Assembly: GCA_011319805.1 (NCBI GenBank)
Contig: SJRY01000229.1
Span: 372,001 to 436,000, forward strand
Source of the DNA: Macrocybe gigantea
Taxonomy: Eukaryota > Basidiomycota > Agaricomycetes > Agaricales > Callistosporiaceae
Length of the DNA: 64,000 bases
Direction: 5' to 3'
A model generated the notes under the pieces. That model saw only the letters and a list, made by a program, of their open reading frames with translations, made no database searches and was not told where the DNA came from. The translations under genes and the position numbers were made by a program. Shown here one piece after another: positions 13,101 to 23,121 of this stretch. Every line of letters starts with the position of its first letter. The first letter of the stretch is position 1.

Positions 13101-13413
13101 AATCGTGAGCATGCTTCTTTCGTGTGATAATCCCAATCGTTGATAAGCTGTTCCAGTTCGGAAAGCGCGCATGCACGCAACAGAGCTTGCGCGGGAACGC
13201 GACACTCTTAATGCAAAGACAGAGGCCCTACGAAATGAGCTCGCAGAAGCCAAGCGCGAAGTGTTGACCGTCCGGCGGTCCATTGTGGAAGAGAAACAAT
13301 CGCTGGAACAGCGACTGGACGAGGAGAGAAAGGCCAAAGAAAGGGCACGCCAGCAGCTTGACGCTAGGATGGAGGAATTGCAGAAGCGAAAATCAAAATT
13401 CGCCTGTCTATAA
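7103..13413 (+). CDS. kinesin motor protein, kinesin-4 (KIF4/KIF21)-like, with long coiled coil
   Basis: The N-terminal motor domain is complete. It has VALRIRPPT after the first intron, P-loop [15 protein letters not shown] (near 7510), switch [12 protein letters not shown] (near 7965), switch [22 protein letters not shown] (across an intron at 8334-8385), and the neck-proximal [19 protein letters not shown] small Pro/Ser-rich insert near 8030-8230 splits the motor. After it comes an Asp/Glu/Lys-rich coiled coil of well over 1000 residues. A proline-rich stretch (near 12745-12795) and a final coiled coil end at TAA 13411-13413. N-terminal motors of this class move to microtubule plus ends and act on spindle or cortical microtubules. 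The ATG at 7103 lies in GCCACCATGG. Between about 9660 and 11460 the coiled-coil frame changes by one base at least seven times with no room for introns (see findings). Confidence 0.9.
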
Positions 13414-13923
13414 CCTTGATTTGATGGTATGCTTGGCTTATTTATGTCTTTCCTTTATTCTGCCAATATTTCTCCTCAACGATCCCTTGACACGCACTCC
13501 CTTGACTTTGCTTTGATGCATATCGCGCTCTTTTCGTTGTGTTATAGATACCCCATTTTATCCCATGTCGGTGACCTTTTATACCTTTCCCTATTGTTAC
13601 ATCCCGTACACTACCGTCGTATATATGCTATATCATCAGTGGATTTCATGCAATTGCAAGCCCGCAGGACGACAGCCTTCAGCATAGCTCTCCTTAGCGT
13701 ACCTGCGTCATCGAACTCCGTGTATAATCGTAGATAGTCCCTGTGATATGATGTGCATGGCGGCTCACTTCGCGTACGAGCTGAGCTAAAGCTCAGCTCC
13801 GCCCAACCACCTGACAGCCTCACATCATCCGGCCGACTCGTACATAGCTGGATCTTGTAACCCCACACCTATTTAGCTCCCCGACTCTCCCTCAGCCGCC
13901 TGTTAATCTCCTCCTTCTCTTCG
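13414..13923. other. intergenic, kinesin to dehydrogenase
   Basis: This AT- and pyrimidine-rich stretch (many TTT and CTT runs near 13440-13580) is probably the kinesin 3' UTR and terminator, followed by the promoter of the next gene. No coding sequence can be supported. Confidence 0.5.
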
Positions 13924-15508
13924 ATGTCTATCAACGTTTTGGCCAGAGGCTCGGGCTCCCTTCTTGTACGTATCCGGTCTTCGGGTGTGAAGCCGTGGTT
14001 CCTTGGTCTGCGTCGTGATTACTCTGCCAAGGCCTCAGCAACAGCCCCGAAGACGCTGCCTTCGTTTTCGTTGCAGGGAAAGGCGAGTCTCGTGGTCGTA
14101 TCCAGATTCCAAACCACCGATAGCAAACAAATCATAAGGTCTGCATGGTCACCGGCGCTGCGAAAGGCCTTGGGTATGAATTTTGTCGAGCATTCGTTGA
14201 TTCGTGCGTAATCTATACGTGCGCGTCGGGCATTGACCGAGATGAATGTCTAGCGGCTGTACTTCCATTGCCATCCTGGACCTCAAAGACAGCGAAGCGA
14301 AAGCATCGGCTTCCGAATTGTCATCCTATGCGTTGGGTCCGATCTCGCTTCTGGCCTGCCGAGATACCCTTGCTTGAACTCTTTTCAAAGCTACTAGCGA
14401 CCTAACGAAAGACGACGTCAAGATCATCGGTATTGAATGCGACGTGTCATCCGAAATCTCGGTTCAGAAGGCATTTGCTGAGATAATGGATACCTTTGGA
14501 CGGGTGGACTCCGTCGTCGCATCTGCTGGTATGTGCTGTGAATCTTTCAGAAGGTTCATGTCGCTATGGATGCGTCTCTGCAAGGCATTGTTGAGAATTA
14601 CTCCGCATTCGAGTAAGTCTGGAGATGTCAAGACCTCTTTTGAGCGTGTCACCTAAGCGTCTTCAACAGCTATCCATTCGATCGTATCAAGAGATTGTAT
14701 GATATCAATGTGCATGGAGTATTCTTCACTGCTAGAGAAGCTGCACGGAATATGATTCCTAATGGCGGCGGGTCCATCATTTTGGTCTCCAGCATGAGCG
14801 CCAATGTGCGTCTCGCCCCGGAAAGCCACTCCCAATCTCCCGCTGACGATCCTTCACAGATTATCAATATACCTCAGGTTTTGACCCGACCGTAACGTCC
14901 GCGATTCATATGCTGAAGGATAACTTCCCCTACCCCCCCTGTAGCCTCAGACTCCGTACAATGCATCTAAAGCGGGTTAGTGCTATGAGACTGTTGCATA
15001 TCACACGCTGAGCTTTCAAAGCTGTTAAACACATGGCTGCCAGCCTGGCAGTTGAATGGGCGAAGAAGGGCATCAGAGTGAACAGCTTAAGGTCGGTCTG
15101 TTAAAATAATGCCTCATCCTGCGTCCGGTTTCTCATTATGAATATTAGCCCAGGATATATGCTCACGAAGCTCACGAGGAATATCCTTGCGCATGATGAG
15201 GAGCTAAAGGTGATGGTTCTTCCCATCTTGTGGCACTTCATATTCTTAAGCTCGGAGCAGAAAACATGGGAGAGCCTGACGCCAATGGGGAGGGTAAGTT
15301 GTGTTGTTCATCCCGTCCCTTGCATCGTCTGAACTGCGATGGCAGATGGGTGAACCTGAGGATCTAGCAGTGCGCGCCATCGTACTCCTTGCGAATTCCG
15401 TCATACTGAAGTGATATTTAGGGTGCAATCGTTTACCTAGCCAGCGATGCTTCTAAATTCATGACCGGCTCGGAGATCCGTGTCGACGGGGGTTACTGTA
15501 TCATCTAA
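13924..15508 (+). CDS. short-chain dehydrogenase/reductase with mitochondrial-like N-terminus (polyol/ketose type)
   Basis: This classical SDR has the cofactor motif VTGAAKGLG (TGxxxGxG; near 14145), acidic IAILDLKD after beta-2, ECDVSS, VASAG (NAG-like), IILVSSMSAN with catalytic Ser, YNASKA with catalytic Tyr-Lys (near 14955), and SPGYMLTKLT. The C-terminal FMTGSEIRVDGGYCII ends at TAA 15506-15508. The closest recalled relatives are fungal NAD(P)-dependent L-xylulose/sorbose reductases and D-arabinitol dehydrogenases; the substrate is inferred. The first ~50 residues are rich in Arg/Ser without acidic residues (RIRSSGVKPWFLGLRRDYSAK), suggesting mitochondrial import. The first intron (14083-14138) has a GC donor: GGAAAG|gcgagt...ataag|GTC restores GKVCMVTGAA. 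At least eight introns are present. Confidence 0.85.
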
Positions 15509-15752
15509 GCCACGAGGTGTCCACATCCGAATTAGAGGAATTGGATCGCCTTGGATGGAAGGAAATATCAATGTCCTATTGGGATATTCAAAACTACTTG
15601 GACTAGCTAACGACAGTTATGTAGATAAAAATTCTTCGGCCATATGGAAGGTTCTGCAACACACGTGTGACTGTTGTCAAACCTTGAGCTTGTTCTACAG
15701 ACAGGCACTATACGGCCAGCTTCAGGTGAGGCAATGAAGCCCGTGAACCGCC

Positions 15753-16943
15753 ATGAGCTCTGTCACTCCCCAGAGCTCGAGTGATCAGAAACCTCCGCTT
15801 ACTTTCGAATTCACGAAACGAAAAAGATGGGCAGACTTGTTGATCACAGAGCTCGTTGACGGAATCCTTTTCGTTTTATCGACGTCGTGCACGGTTCTGT
15901 TCTGCGCGCCCGCCATCACCGAGTTGTTGGGATGGCGAAACACGGACCTCATAGACCACGACCTTGCAGAGTTGGTGATCCGTCAGTCATTCTATGTTCG
16001 TCAACCGCATCGTCTCGACACCGATATCTGTCTCATAGCCGATGACTTGGCGACTTTCCGCGCCAGTTTCGACGACGCTTTGCGAGGTGACGGAGAGTTC
16101 CTGTCCTACGTTCATCTGAAATCGAATGAAGCCGCGTTGTCGTCCAACTTGAAGCCCATGCTTTTCGAGATCAAAGGGCATGTCCATCATGTCGCAGATG
16201 ACGAAACTGGCGCCAGTTCATGTCTCTTTATCATGGCCAGACCCTATCCGAGCCGCAACACGGCAACGTAGGTCCACTGACCTGACTTTATGAAGGCTCT
16301 CATTCTGGTTCCCTAGGCTCAACACTTTTATCGAACTCAAGACGGAAAACGAGCGTCTGCAAAGACGAGTGGAAGAGCTAAGAGCCCGACTCCCAGTACC
16401 ATCAGGAGCTGGCACTTCTAGCTTGGCATCACAGTCCACGGACCCGATTTATGCGACGTCTTCCTTGCCGAATCTCGCAGGTGCATCGACACAGAAAACA
16501 AGTGACACGTTACTATTGCAGTATCCGCAGGACAGTAAGTTTGCGGCTTGCAACAGCACATCTCGGAACGATGCCGAGCCGCCAATAGAAGGATCACGTT
16601 ACAGCAATTCCGGAACCACCGAGGAAGATGCAGAGGAAGGCTCTAAAAAGAAAAAGGTGCACTGGACTTTGTTCATTCAGAGGGGACTTCTGAGAACAAG
16701 GCATTTTCAGGCGAAAAAAGCCCATGGAGGAGAACAGTACGTTTGCATAATGTGTGGCCGCACGGACTCTCCGGAATGGCGAAAGGTAGCAGGAGATATG
16801 CCCGCCGCATGCGATAGCTGACGAAAGCGCAGGGTCCGCTTGGTCCCAAAACGCTCTGCAATGCATGTGGCCTCCGTTGGGCAAAGCAAATGCGAAAGTT
16901 TGAAGAGCCTCTGCCTAATGACGGGGATGGTCGAACAGTTTAA
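15753..16943 (+). CDS. wc-2: white collar 2-like PAS/GATA zinc-finger transcription factor
   Basis: A PAS domain (near 15850-16260; [22 protein letters not shown], then [20 protein letters not shown]) is followed by a heptad-like helix, a Lys-rich basic patch, and a single GATA zinc finger of form C-X2-C-X18-C-X2-C. The finger starts with [14 protein letters not shown], then after an intron [18 protein letters not shown], close to the C-terminus. One PAS plus one 18-residue-loop finger at the C-terminus is the WC-2 layout; WC-1 would carry a LOV domain. WC-2 pairs with WC-1 as the nuclear blue-light receptor complex driving photomorphogenesis. The ATG is [12 protein letters not shown] and the stop TAA is at 16941-16943. 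Introns are clear near 16268-16318 and 16785-16832. Confidence 0.9.
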
Positions 16944-17050
16944 TCATGTGACTTGTACTGATATGCAAGAGCGAACGCGGCTGTCCTGACGTTGTATACC
17001 ACACATAACTTAGCACGCAGTAGTAGACTGCTAGTCCTCTGCGGTCTAAA

Positions 17051-18548
17051 ATGCCTCCTGAAGTCTATAATCTAGCTCAATCTCCAATCACATCGCATGC
17101 GTTTAATGCAGATCGTAGACGTGAGTAACGCTGGTCGACCAGCTGCGCAATGACACCTCTGACTGATTCTTTCTTGCATTCAAGAGCTGGCTGTTAGTCT
17201 GAACTCTAACGATGTCCATATCCTCTCGCGCCATGGGCAAGAGTGGACTCTCAAAGAGACGCTCTCTGAAGTATGCCAAGTGCTCCATGGATTTATTACC
17301 ACCCATTCTGAAATGAGGCCTGTTAGCATGATAAATTGATCACATCGATCGACTGGGCACCGAACTCGAATCGTATCGTTACTGCATCTCAGGACAGAAA
17401 TACCTACGTCTGGCAAGAGACGGTAGACCCTGAATCCGGAAAACTCACCTGGAAGCCGACCTTGGTCTTGCTCAGGATCAATCGCGCTGCTACATACGTC
17501 AGGTGGAGTCCGAAGGAAGACAAATTTGCTGTGGCTAGTGGTGCACGGTGAGCAAACATCCTTCACATGGTGACAAGTCGATTCATGTTTGTTCGCAGTG
17601 CTATTGCGGTCTGCCACTTTGATTCAGAGAACAACTGGTGGGTCTCAAAGCAGCTGAAGAAGCCGATCCGATCTACTGTCCTCTCTATCGACTGGCATCC
17701 CAACAATGTTCTTTTGGCGGCAGGGAGCGCAGACATGAAGGCGCGCGTGTTCTCAGCATACATCAAGGAAGTCGACGAACGGCAAGTATTGTCCATGTTC
17801 TTCCTGGATCCGCCCCGTTGATGACATCTCCCAGACCGGCGCCTTCGGTCTGGGGTTCCAAGCTCCCTTTCAATACTATTTGTGGAGAGTATTCTAGCCC
17901 TGCTGGAGGCTGGGTCCACTCTGTTGCGTTTTCGCCATCAGGCGATGTTCTGGCGTTCGCAGGTACGTTTGTTTCCATCGATACAAGGAACTGCGATGAC
18001 TAAAGAAATCCAAAGGTCACGATAGTTCCATAACCGTCGTATATCCTGCAGGAGCGACGTATTCTATCAAGATGTCGACTTTGCCACTGATGACGCTGAC
18101 TTGGACATCCGAAAGTTCCATTGTTGCAGCGGGTCACGATTGTCAACCATTTGTCTTCTCCGGCTCCGACGCCGGCTGGCAGAACATAGGAAGCCTTGAC
18201 GATACTACAAGCCCCAAATCGCCTGAAGGTCCAAGATCTGGACTTGGAGGAAGCCCTACGGTTGGACGCCTCAAGGCTGGTGCATTCGCGACTTTCCGTG
18301 ACGCGGACACGCGTGGGCAATCTGCCCTTGCAGGCACCGGAGCTGTGGCCACTGATACCAAGCTCTTGACCATCCACCAAAACACTATTACGAGTGTCAG
18401 GCCCTACGAATTCCGAAACGGCGAGGTTACACGCGTCAGCACCTCGGGCGTTGATGGCATGTTGGTTATTTGGGACGTCCACGAGGTCGCGTCTGGTGGT
18501 GGCGTCGCATCTTTGACCGCAAGACTCGGAAGCGCTCACTTGCGTTAG
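17051..18548 (+). CDS. ARC40: Arp2/3 complex subunit 1 (ARPC1), WD40 protein
   Basis: This WD40 beta-propeller subunit of the actin-nucleating Arp2/3 complex begins [19 protein letters not shown]. It carries repeats such as [63 protein letters not shown] and [23 protein letters not shown] (in pieces here). The segment [15 protein letters not shown] is typical of the subunit. The C-terminal repeat (MLVIWDV) follows a long insert that is common in fungal homologues. Introns near 17116-17185, 17271-17329, 17548-17599, 17782-17831 and 17962-18014 reconnect the frame. The stop at 18546-18548 faces the Dad3 gene only 51 bp away. Confidence 0.93.
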
Positions 18549-18599
18549 ACTGTTGAGATACGCACGCATAGTAATCGCAGAATAGTATGTTAATACAGT

Positions 18600-19030
18600 C
18601 TATCTCGTAATGGTTAGATCCTTGGAATCGTCTGCGTAAAGTTGAGGTTCTGGTATAGGCTGCTCGTTGATCACGCCCCACACGGAGGCTTTGAACTGGT
18701 GGTCTCCGCTGTAGTCCCCGCCCATGAATGTGATCAAGACAAAGACATACCAAGGTCAAAACGAGGCCCATCTTCTTCTCCAGCACCCTTAGACGCGCCA
18801 AAAGCATTTGATCAGGCTCCTCGCTCAATTGGCGCGTTTTCAGTGTCAACTGATGTGATTCCAGGATGATCAATGGCAGCGCTCGCGGCAGCGGGATGCT
18901 AAGGGCATACTGTCTTCATATGGTAAGCGAGCTTGGCATACTCCCAAAGCACTTCTGCCTCCGTTGGCGTGAAGCTGGGATGCGATTCGTACGGATTATG
19001 CTCGACAATATCGTTTGGGATGGAGGTCAT
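18600..19030 (-). CDS. DAD3: DASH/Dam1 complex subunit Dad3
   Basis: This small three-exon gene encodes about 104 residues. Exon 1 (from ATG 19028-19030) contains NPYESHPSFTPTEAEVLWEY. Exon 2 contains RQLSEEPDQMLLARLRVLEK and then KMGLVLTL. Exon 3 starts FKASVWGVINEQPIPEP and ends at TAG 18600-18602. These blocks match the fungal Dad3 family, a subunit of the kinetochore ring complex that couples chromosomes to spindle microtubules. The introns are GTATGC..CATCAG and GTATGT..CACCAG, both with canonical ends. The gene is convergent with ARPC1 and diverges from the next + strand gene. It is easily missed because no exon exceeds about 120 bp. Confidence 0.9.
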
Positions 19031-19253
19031 GGCCGGAAGCAGGCGACGCCCGATGCGGCAACGGAACAACACACAAAGCAATCAGCTGAAACCCCGTCCT
19101 TCCTTTCTCAGCGGAAATTACTACTGCCAACTGCCAACGACTTGCTTTATGCCAGCAGCAGTCAATCGGTCGCTCTCTGTCATTCTCATTATCAAGCGCA
19201 GCACGTCCGCGCGTCGCTCTCACGACTGATTCCAGCCAAAACAATGATACATT

Positions 19254-20710
19254 ATGATAGGCTCTTTTCTCGCTTGCCGCAAGGGGTTTCAGACTAATTT
19301 GATGTGCGACGTGTTGCGAGGCCTCAAGACAATAGTGTCGAGCCGACCTTCACATATGGTAATTCCTGAACAATTAGACCATCTCCACCCCTGGGTAGTT
19401 CCGGTCTTGACACAACTAGACCGTATGCAACTGTCTCCTTTCCATGGAGCCAAGATCGGATGGCATTTACATAGCAATGGACGCGTGAATGGAGATATAT
19501 CTCTACCGTGCCCAAGGTATGGTATCACTGATCCAGCTCCTCCAAACGTTGACGCAAAACTCTCCTTTCTTTCCTTAAAGAAGATACCGTCGCCTCCTTC
19601 TTGGGCCCGATATTCCTTTCTCAGACGCCCGATTCCATTGTGCGCATCTTCATTGGCACGACAATGTTCTTTGGCAATTGTCCCAGCCTGGCTGGCGACG
19701 TTAAAAGCCAGGGCGCTGATCTCTTTACTTCACACTACTGCCGTGGGTCTAGTGAATTTATGGCCCAACGCGATGTCTCGGTTCCTGCTCAAGAGCTCAC
19801 AAGTTTGACAATGCCACCCTTTCAACCTCGACCATTTCCACCTCCAGTCCTGGCTGACGTGCCGGTCGAATACATCGTTGAGCAACTCCGCAATTTCGCC
19901 ACCTATTATTGGCAAAACACAGAAACAGCTGATTGCACAATAAGTGCGTCTTGTTCTTTTGTTCCGTGCTCGTCCATTGACGAACAAGGCCCGATCATAG
20001 CCGTCCCTCTGCCTCGATGTTCGTTTTCAACGTGCAGTACTCTTGATCCGTCCGGTTTGGGCCGCAGAGCCACTGAACCGTTGTTGCGTGTCCCTCCTCG
20101 CATGTCTTTCAAGGTTTGGGCCCCTGTTTATGAGAGCTAAAGAAAAATGCTTACTTGCCATTTAGTTACATATCGATTACCTGATAGCATATTCCTCTTG
20201 CCTTCGTACGCTATTTAGCGGCACATCACCCCTTGATCTGGCCGACATGAGTTGTGCTCCCCTGTTCGAACGCCCGTCGTACCTTTGTCTGGGCATTTCT
20301 CGAGTCCCGCCGACTCTCTGCCTCGTTTGCTCCCTTCCCCATCTGACCATCCTGTTCTCCTCCTCCCCGTACCAGATCCGTCATCACTTCCCCTGCTCCT
20401 TCACTGGATATACTTCGGCGACACTCGTTATATTGACGATTATCTTTGCCGTGGCATTGTTGGATGGGAAGGTGTCACCCAGAACGTGGAATACCTCGGG
20501 CTTCCCCTCGAAATCAGAGTTTTCCTGAAGAACTGGTACTTTCGCCAACCCAGATCATATCCGTCTTCAGCCTTCCTTGACATTGAGGATTCCGATCTGA
20601 GTAGCGACGAGGATGAAGAACCCCCTCCTACATCCGATGAAGAGGACGAGGACGAGGTGCCCAGGGGCAGGACGACAAGGCTTCGACCATTATCCTTCCA
20701 ACCTTCATAG
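19254..20710 (+). CDS. BTB-like conserved basidiomycete protein of unknown function
   Basis: No named function. Exons include a moderately conserved N-terminal part (PEQLDHLHPWVVPVLTQLDR), then FLGPIFLSQTPDSIVRIFIG, DVPVEYIVEQLRNFATYYW and RRATEPLLRVPPRMSFK. After an intron ending at 20165 come LHIDYLIAYSSCLRTLFSGT and FPLLLHW-like LPLLLHWIYFGDTRYIDDYL. The order hydrophobic strand, LxxxSxxLRxLFSG, then LLxWIYFGD resembles a divergent BTB/POZ fold, which is a protein-protein interaction module. The C-terminus is strongly acidic (DLSSDEDEEPPPTSDEEDED) and ends at TAG 20708-20710. The start at 19254 is the first plausible ATG, and the exon junction near 19515-19585 could not be resolved exactly. 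The gene is divergent from DAD3 (223 bp). Confidence 0.6.
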
Positions 20711-21289
20711 ACCAGTGATGATCACCTTTCGAGCTACGGTCGTTTCGCAGCGATGTGACTTCGCTCCATTCTGGACAATTTGGTTATATCCTTATTGTGA
20801 TTTCCTTCGCCAACATCCCTTGGTAGACTACACCTTCCCTTTCGGGCGTCACTCCCTCGTGGGCTTTGTATTTTCGCAGCCCTGACATTTTTCGATCGTC
20901 CCTTCGGACAATGTTCCATTCCATCGTCGCCGCACTTCTACCCGCGTGGAAGAAAGACAGCATGCATGTATTATTATCATTTTCATTACCTTAACATGGT
21001 TCGTTATTAGGGTGCGCAAAGGCGTGTTGTGACTCTGTGAAGGTTTATTGTCCACCCGTAACACCCAGTTTATTGTGGCGACCGACTCCATGTGAGGAGA
21101 ACAAAAAGGAGTGGGCGCTAAACCCAACCGAGTTGTTATATAGATCAATGTTGCAAAGTACATACAAATCCCGAAATAGAATATACACGCCTACGAGAAC
21201 AATTGTAATTTATCTGATCAGGAAAAAGGAAAATAGATTCAAATCGGAAGAGAGAGAGATGAATGTGGATCGCAGTTCAAGAGACATGA
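20711..21289. other. intergenic, convergent 3' ends
   Basis: These 579 bases lie between the stop codons of the BTB-like gene (+) and the kinase gene (-). The stretch is AT-rich with several short direct T and A runs. No domain, tRNA or credible exon was seen on either strand. Confidence 0.5.
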
Positions 21290-22877
21290 CTAGTCTTCGA
21301 TTACCGGTTTTTCCGGGAATCGATCATCATGTGCGAGGCGTAGAGGAGGCGGCACGATCTCCAGGCCTGGGATAGCTGATGGCAATGGGACATCTTCTTT
21401 GTGCCACGTTTCCTGAGGGCGCGGTGTAGGAGGAATCCAGGGAGCCTGCCCGAAAACTTCATCAGGAGACCGAGCCGCTACGTCAGAAAGAAAGGATTTC
21501 TCACCATATATCGCCGAGCTCTCATTCTTGGCCATGAGACCTTGTTTAACCATTCATGTCGCATAACTTCGATTGCGCCTCTGGCTCCAAGCCGCTCGGT
21601 GCAGTTAAATTCTACTAGACCGTTCAAGAGAGATGCTAATTTTTTGCCGACGCGAATGTCGCGGAACCAGTCGTCTCCTCGCTGAAGTGGTTCCTCCGTA
21701 TCGTGCGGTCCACTGGAAGGGCTCGGCGCACCCGACGCACGGCGTCGGGGGTCATCATCTTCACTTCCTTGGAAAAGCTGAGCAGAGGCAGGAGCATGAG
21801 ATGATGAAAAACGCAGAATGGTTTGAAAAATACGAACTAATTTTCCGGAAAGCATCTCGTATAAGACGCAACCCGCTGCATACCAGTCAATGCCAGCATA
21901 CGTGATCAGGGACTGACTGTTGGGATCCATCTGTTCAGGCGCAATGTACGCGGGAGTGCCAAGGGACCACCAGAGGGTGAAATCCCAGTCGTGCGAGCAC
22001 CCAAAGTCTGTCAAGCACAAGTAGCCGTCTGTGCCGATGAGGATATTGTCGGGTTTGAGGTCACCGTGATGAACTCCATATCTCTCTAAGAAGTGCAAAG
22101 CACAGACGATGTTTGAAAAATAGAAGGCGGTCATGGAGCGGTTGAAGGGAGCACGTTCTTCTATCAGGGTCTTCAGTGTTCCACCGACCACGAGCTCCGA
22201 CATCAAGTAGAGGTTCATGTCGTCGTGGAAGGTTTGGACAAGACCGGCAACGAAGGGATTCCACGGAAGTTGTGACATCATTGCGCGTTCGTTGTCTTTT
22301 TCTTTTCCTTGGACCTAATTGGAAAAGGCAGCATAAGGCAGGTATTTTCCATGCCAGCGGAAAGGCGAACCTCATATTTATCCAAGTCTTGGAAGAAATC
22401 CTTCTTCATACGCTTCATTGCAAACAATGATCCCGGCTTGTCTAATTTATGTGTGTCGCGACGCGACCGAACCAAAAGCACGTAAGAATACGCGCCTCTG
22501 CCTGCGGTGATTGAGAGAACTTCAATGAAGAACGCGTGCAACGCGAGCAGAAGGAAAGCATTACCAAGGATATTGTGGCATTCGAGATCTTTCAAGGTGA
22601 GTGGAGGGGGCCGCGTGCTGACCGGATTCTTGGTTCTTACGCTAGATTCTTCGGACGCCTGTCCATAAATGAGGAGTGAGAGGCAGCGCGGAAAGGCAGG
22701 CTGATGTCGAGTGAGGCGTACGTTAGATTGGCCCATCCCTCGGTATATCTCTCGGAGAACCATCACGTCGATGGGGTCGACTTCAAACGGTTCATCTTGT
22801 TCATGTGCAAGGCGGATATCTCTGGTCGTCCGTGGACGGGTCGCGTACTTCGCCTTGTTGGTGCGGATAGGACTCAT
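21290..22877 (-). CDS. AGC-like Ser/Thr protein kinase with HGD catalytic loop
   Basis: The kinase motifs appear in order on the minus strand: glycine-rich GRGAYSYVLLV (near 22490), lysine in LFAMKRMKK (near 22410-22430), DNERAMMSQLPWNPFVAGL, YLMSELVVGGTLKTL, catalytic loop VHHGDLKPDNILI (near 22040-22085), LTDFGCS, and GTPAYIAPEQMDP. WYAAGCVLYEMLSGKLLFQG follows, with an insert in the C-lobe, then ERLGARGAIEVMRHEWL. The Lys, Asp and DFG residues are present, but the usual HRD arginine is Gly, so this is a non-RD enzyme. The LG..G..EV..H pattern is AGC-type. A basic N-terminal tail (about 100 residues) precedes the domain. The start MSPIRTNKAK is at 22877; the last exon junction near 21480-21530 is uncertain. 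It is divergent from IPK1 (244 bp). Substrate and pathway are unknown. Confidence 0.8.
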
Positions 22878-23121
22878 GTTGAGTGGGGTTATTGACTAAG
22901 AGTCGATAGAGAGTGAGAGAGAGGTCGGAAAGGAAGAAGTTCAACAAGCTTATTAATGTAAATGTGGGAGTTTTTGAGTGGCGACTGCTTGTTGAGGAGG
23001 ACAATAGCCTTCGGAGTGTTTCCCATATTGTTCATTAGCCCCTATGTCGAACAACATACCCAATATGGTAAGCACTGCATGGACAATGCTGAGGCGGCGT
23101 GTGTAGAGCCACCTCACCACC

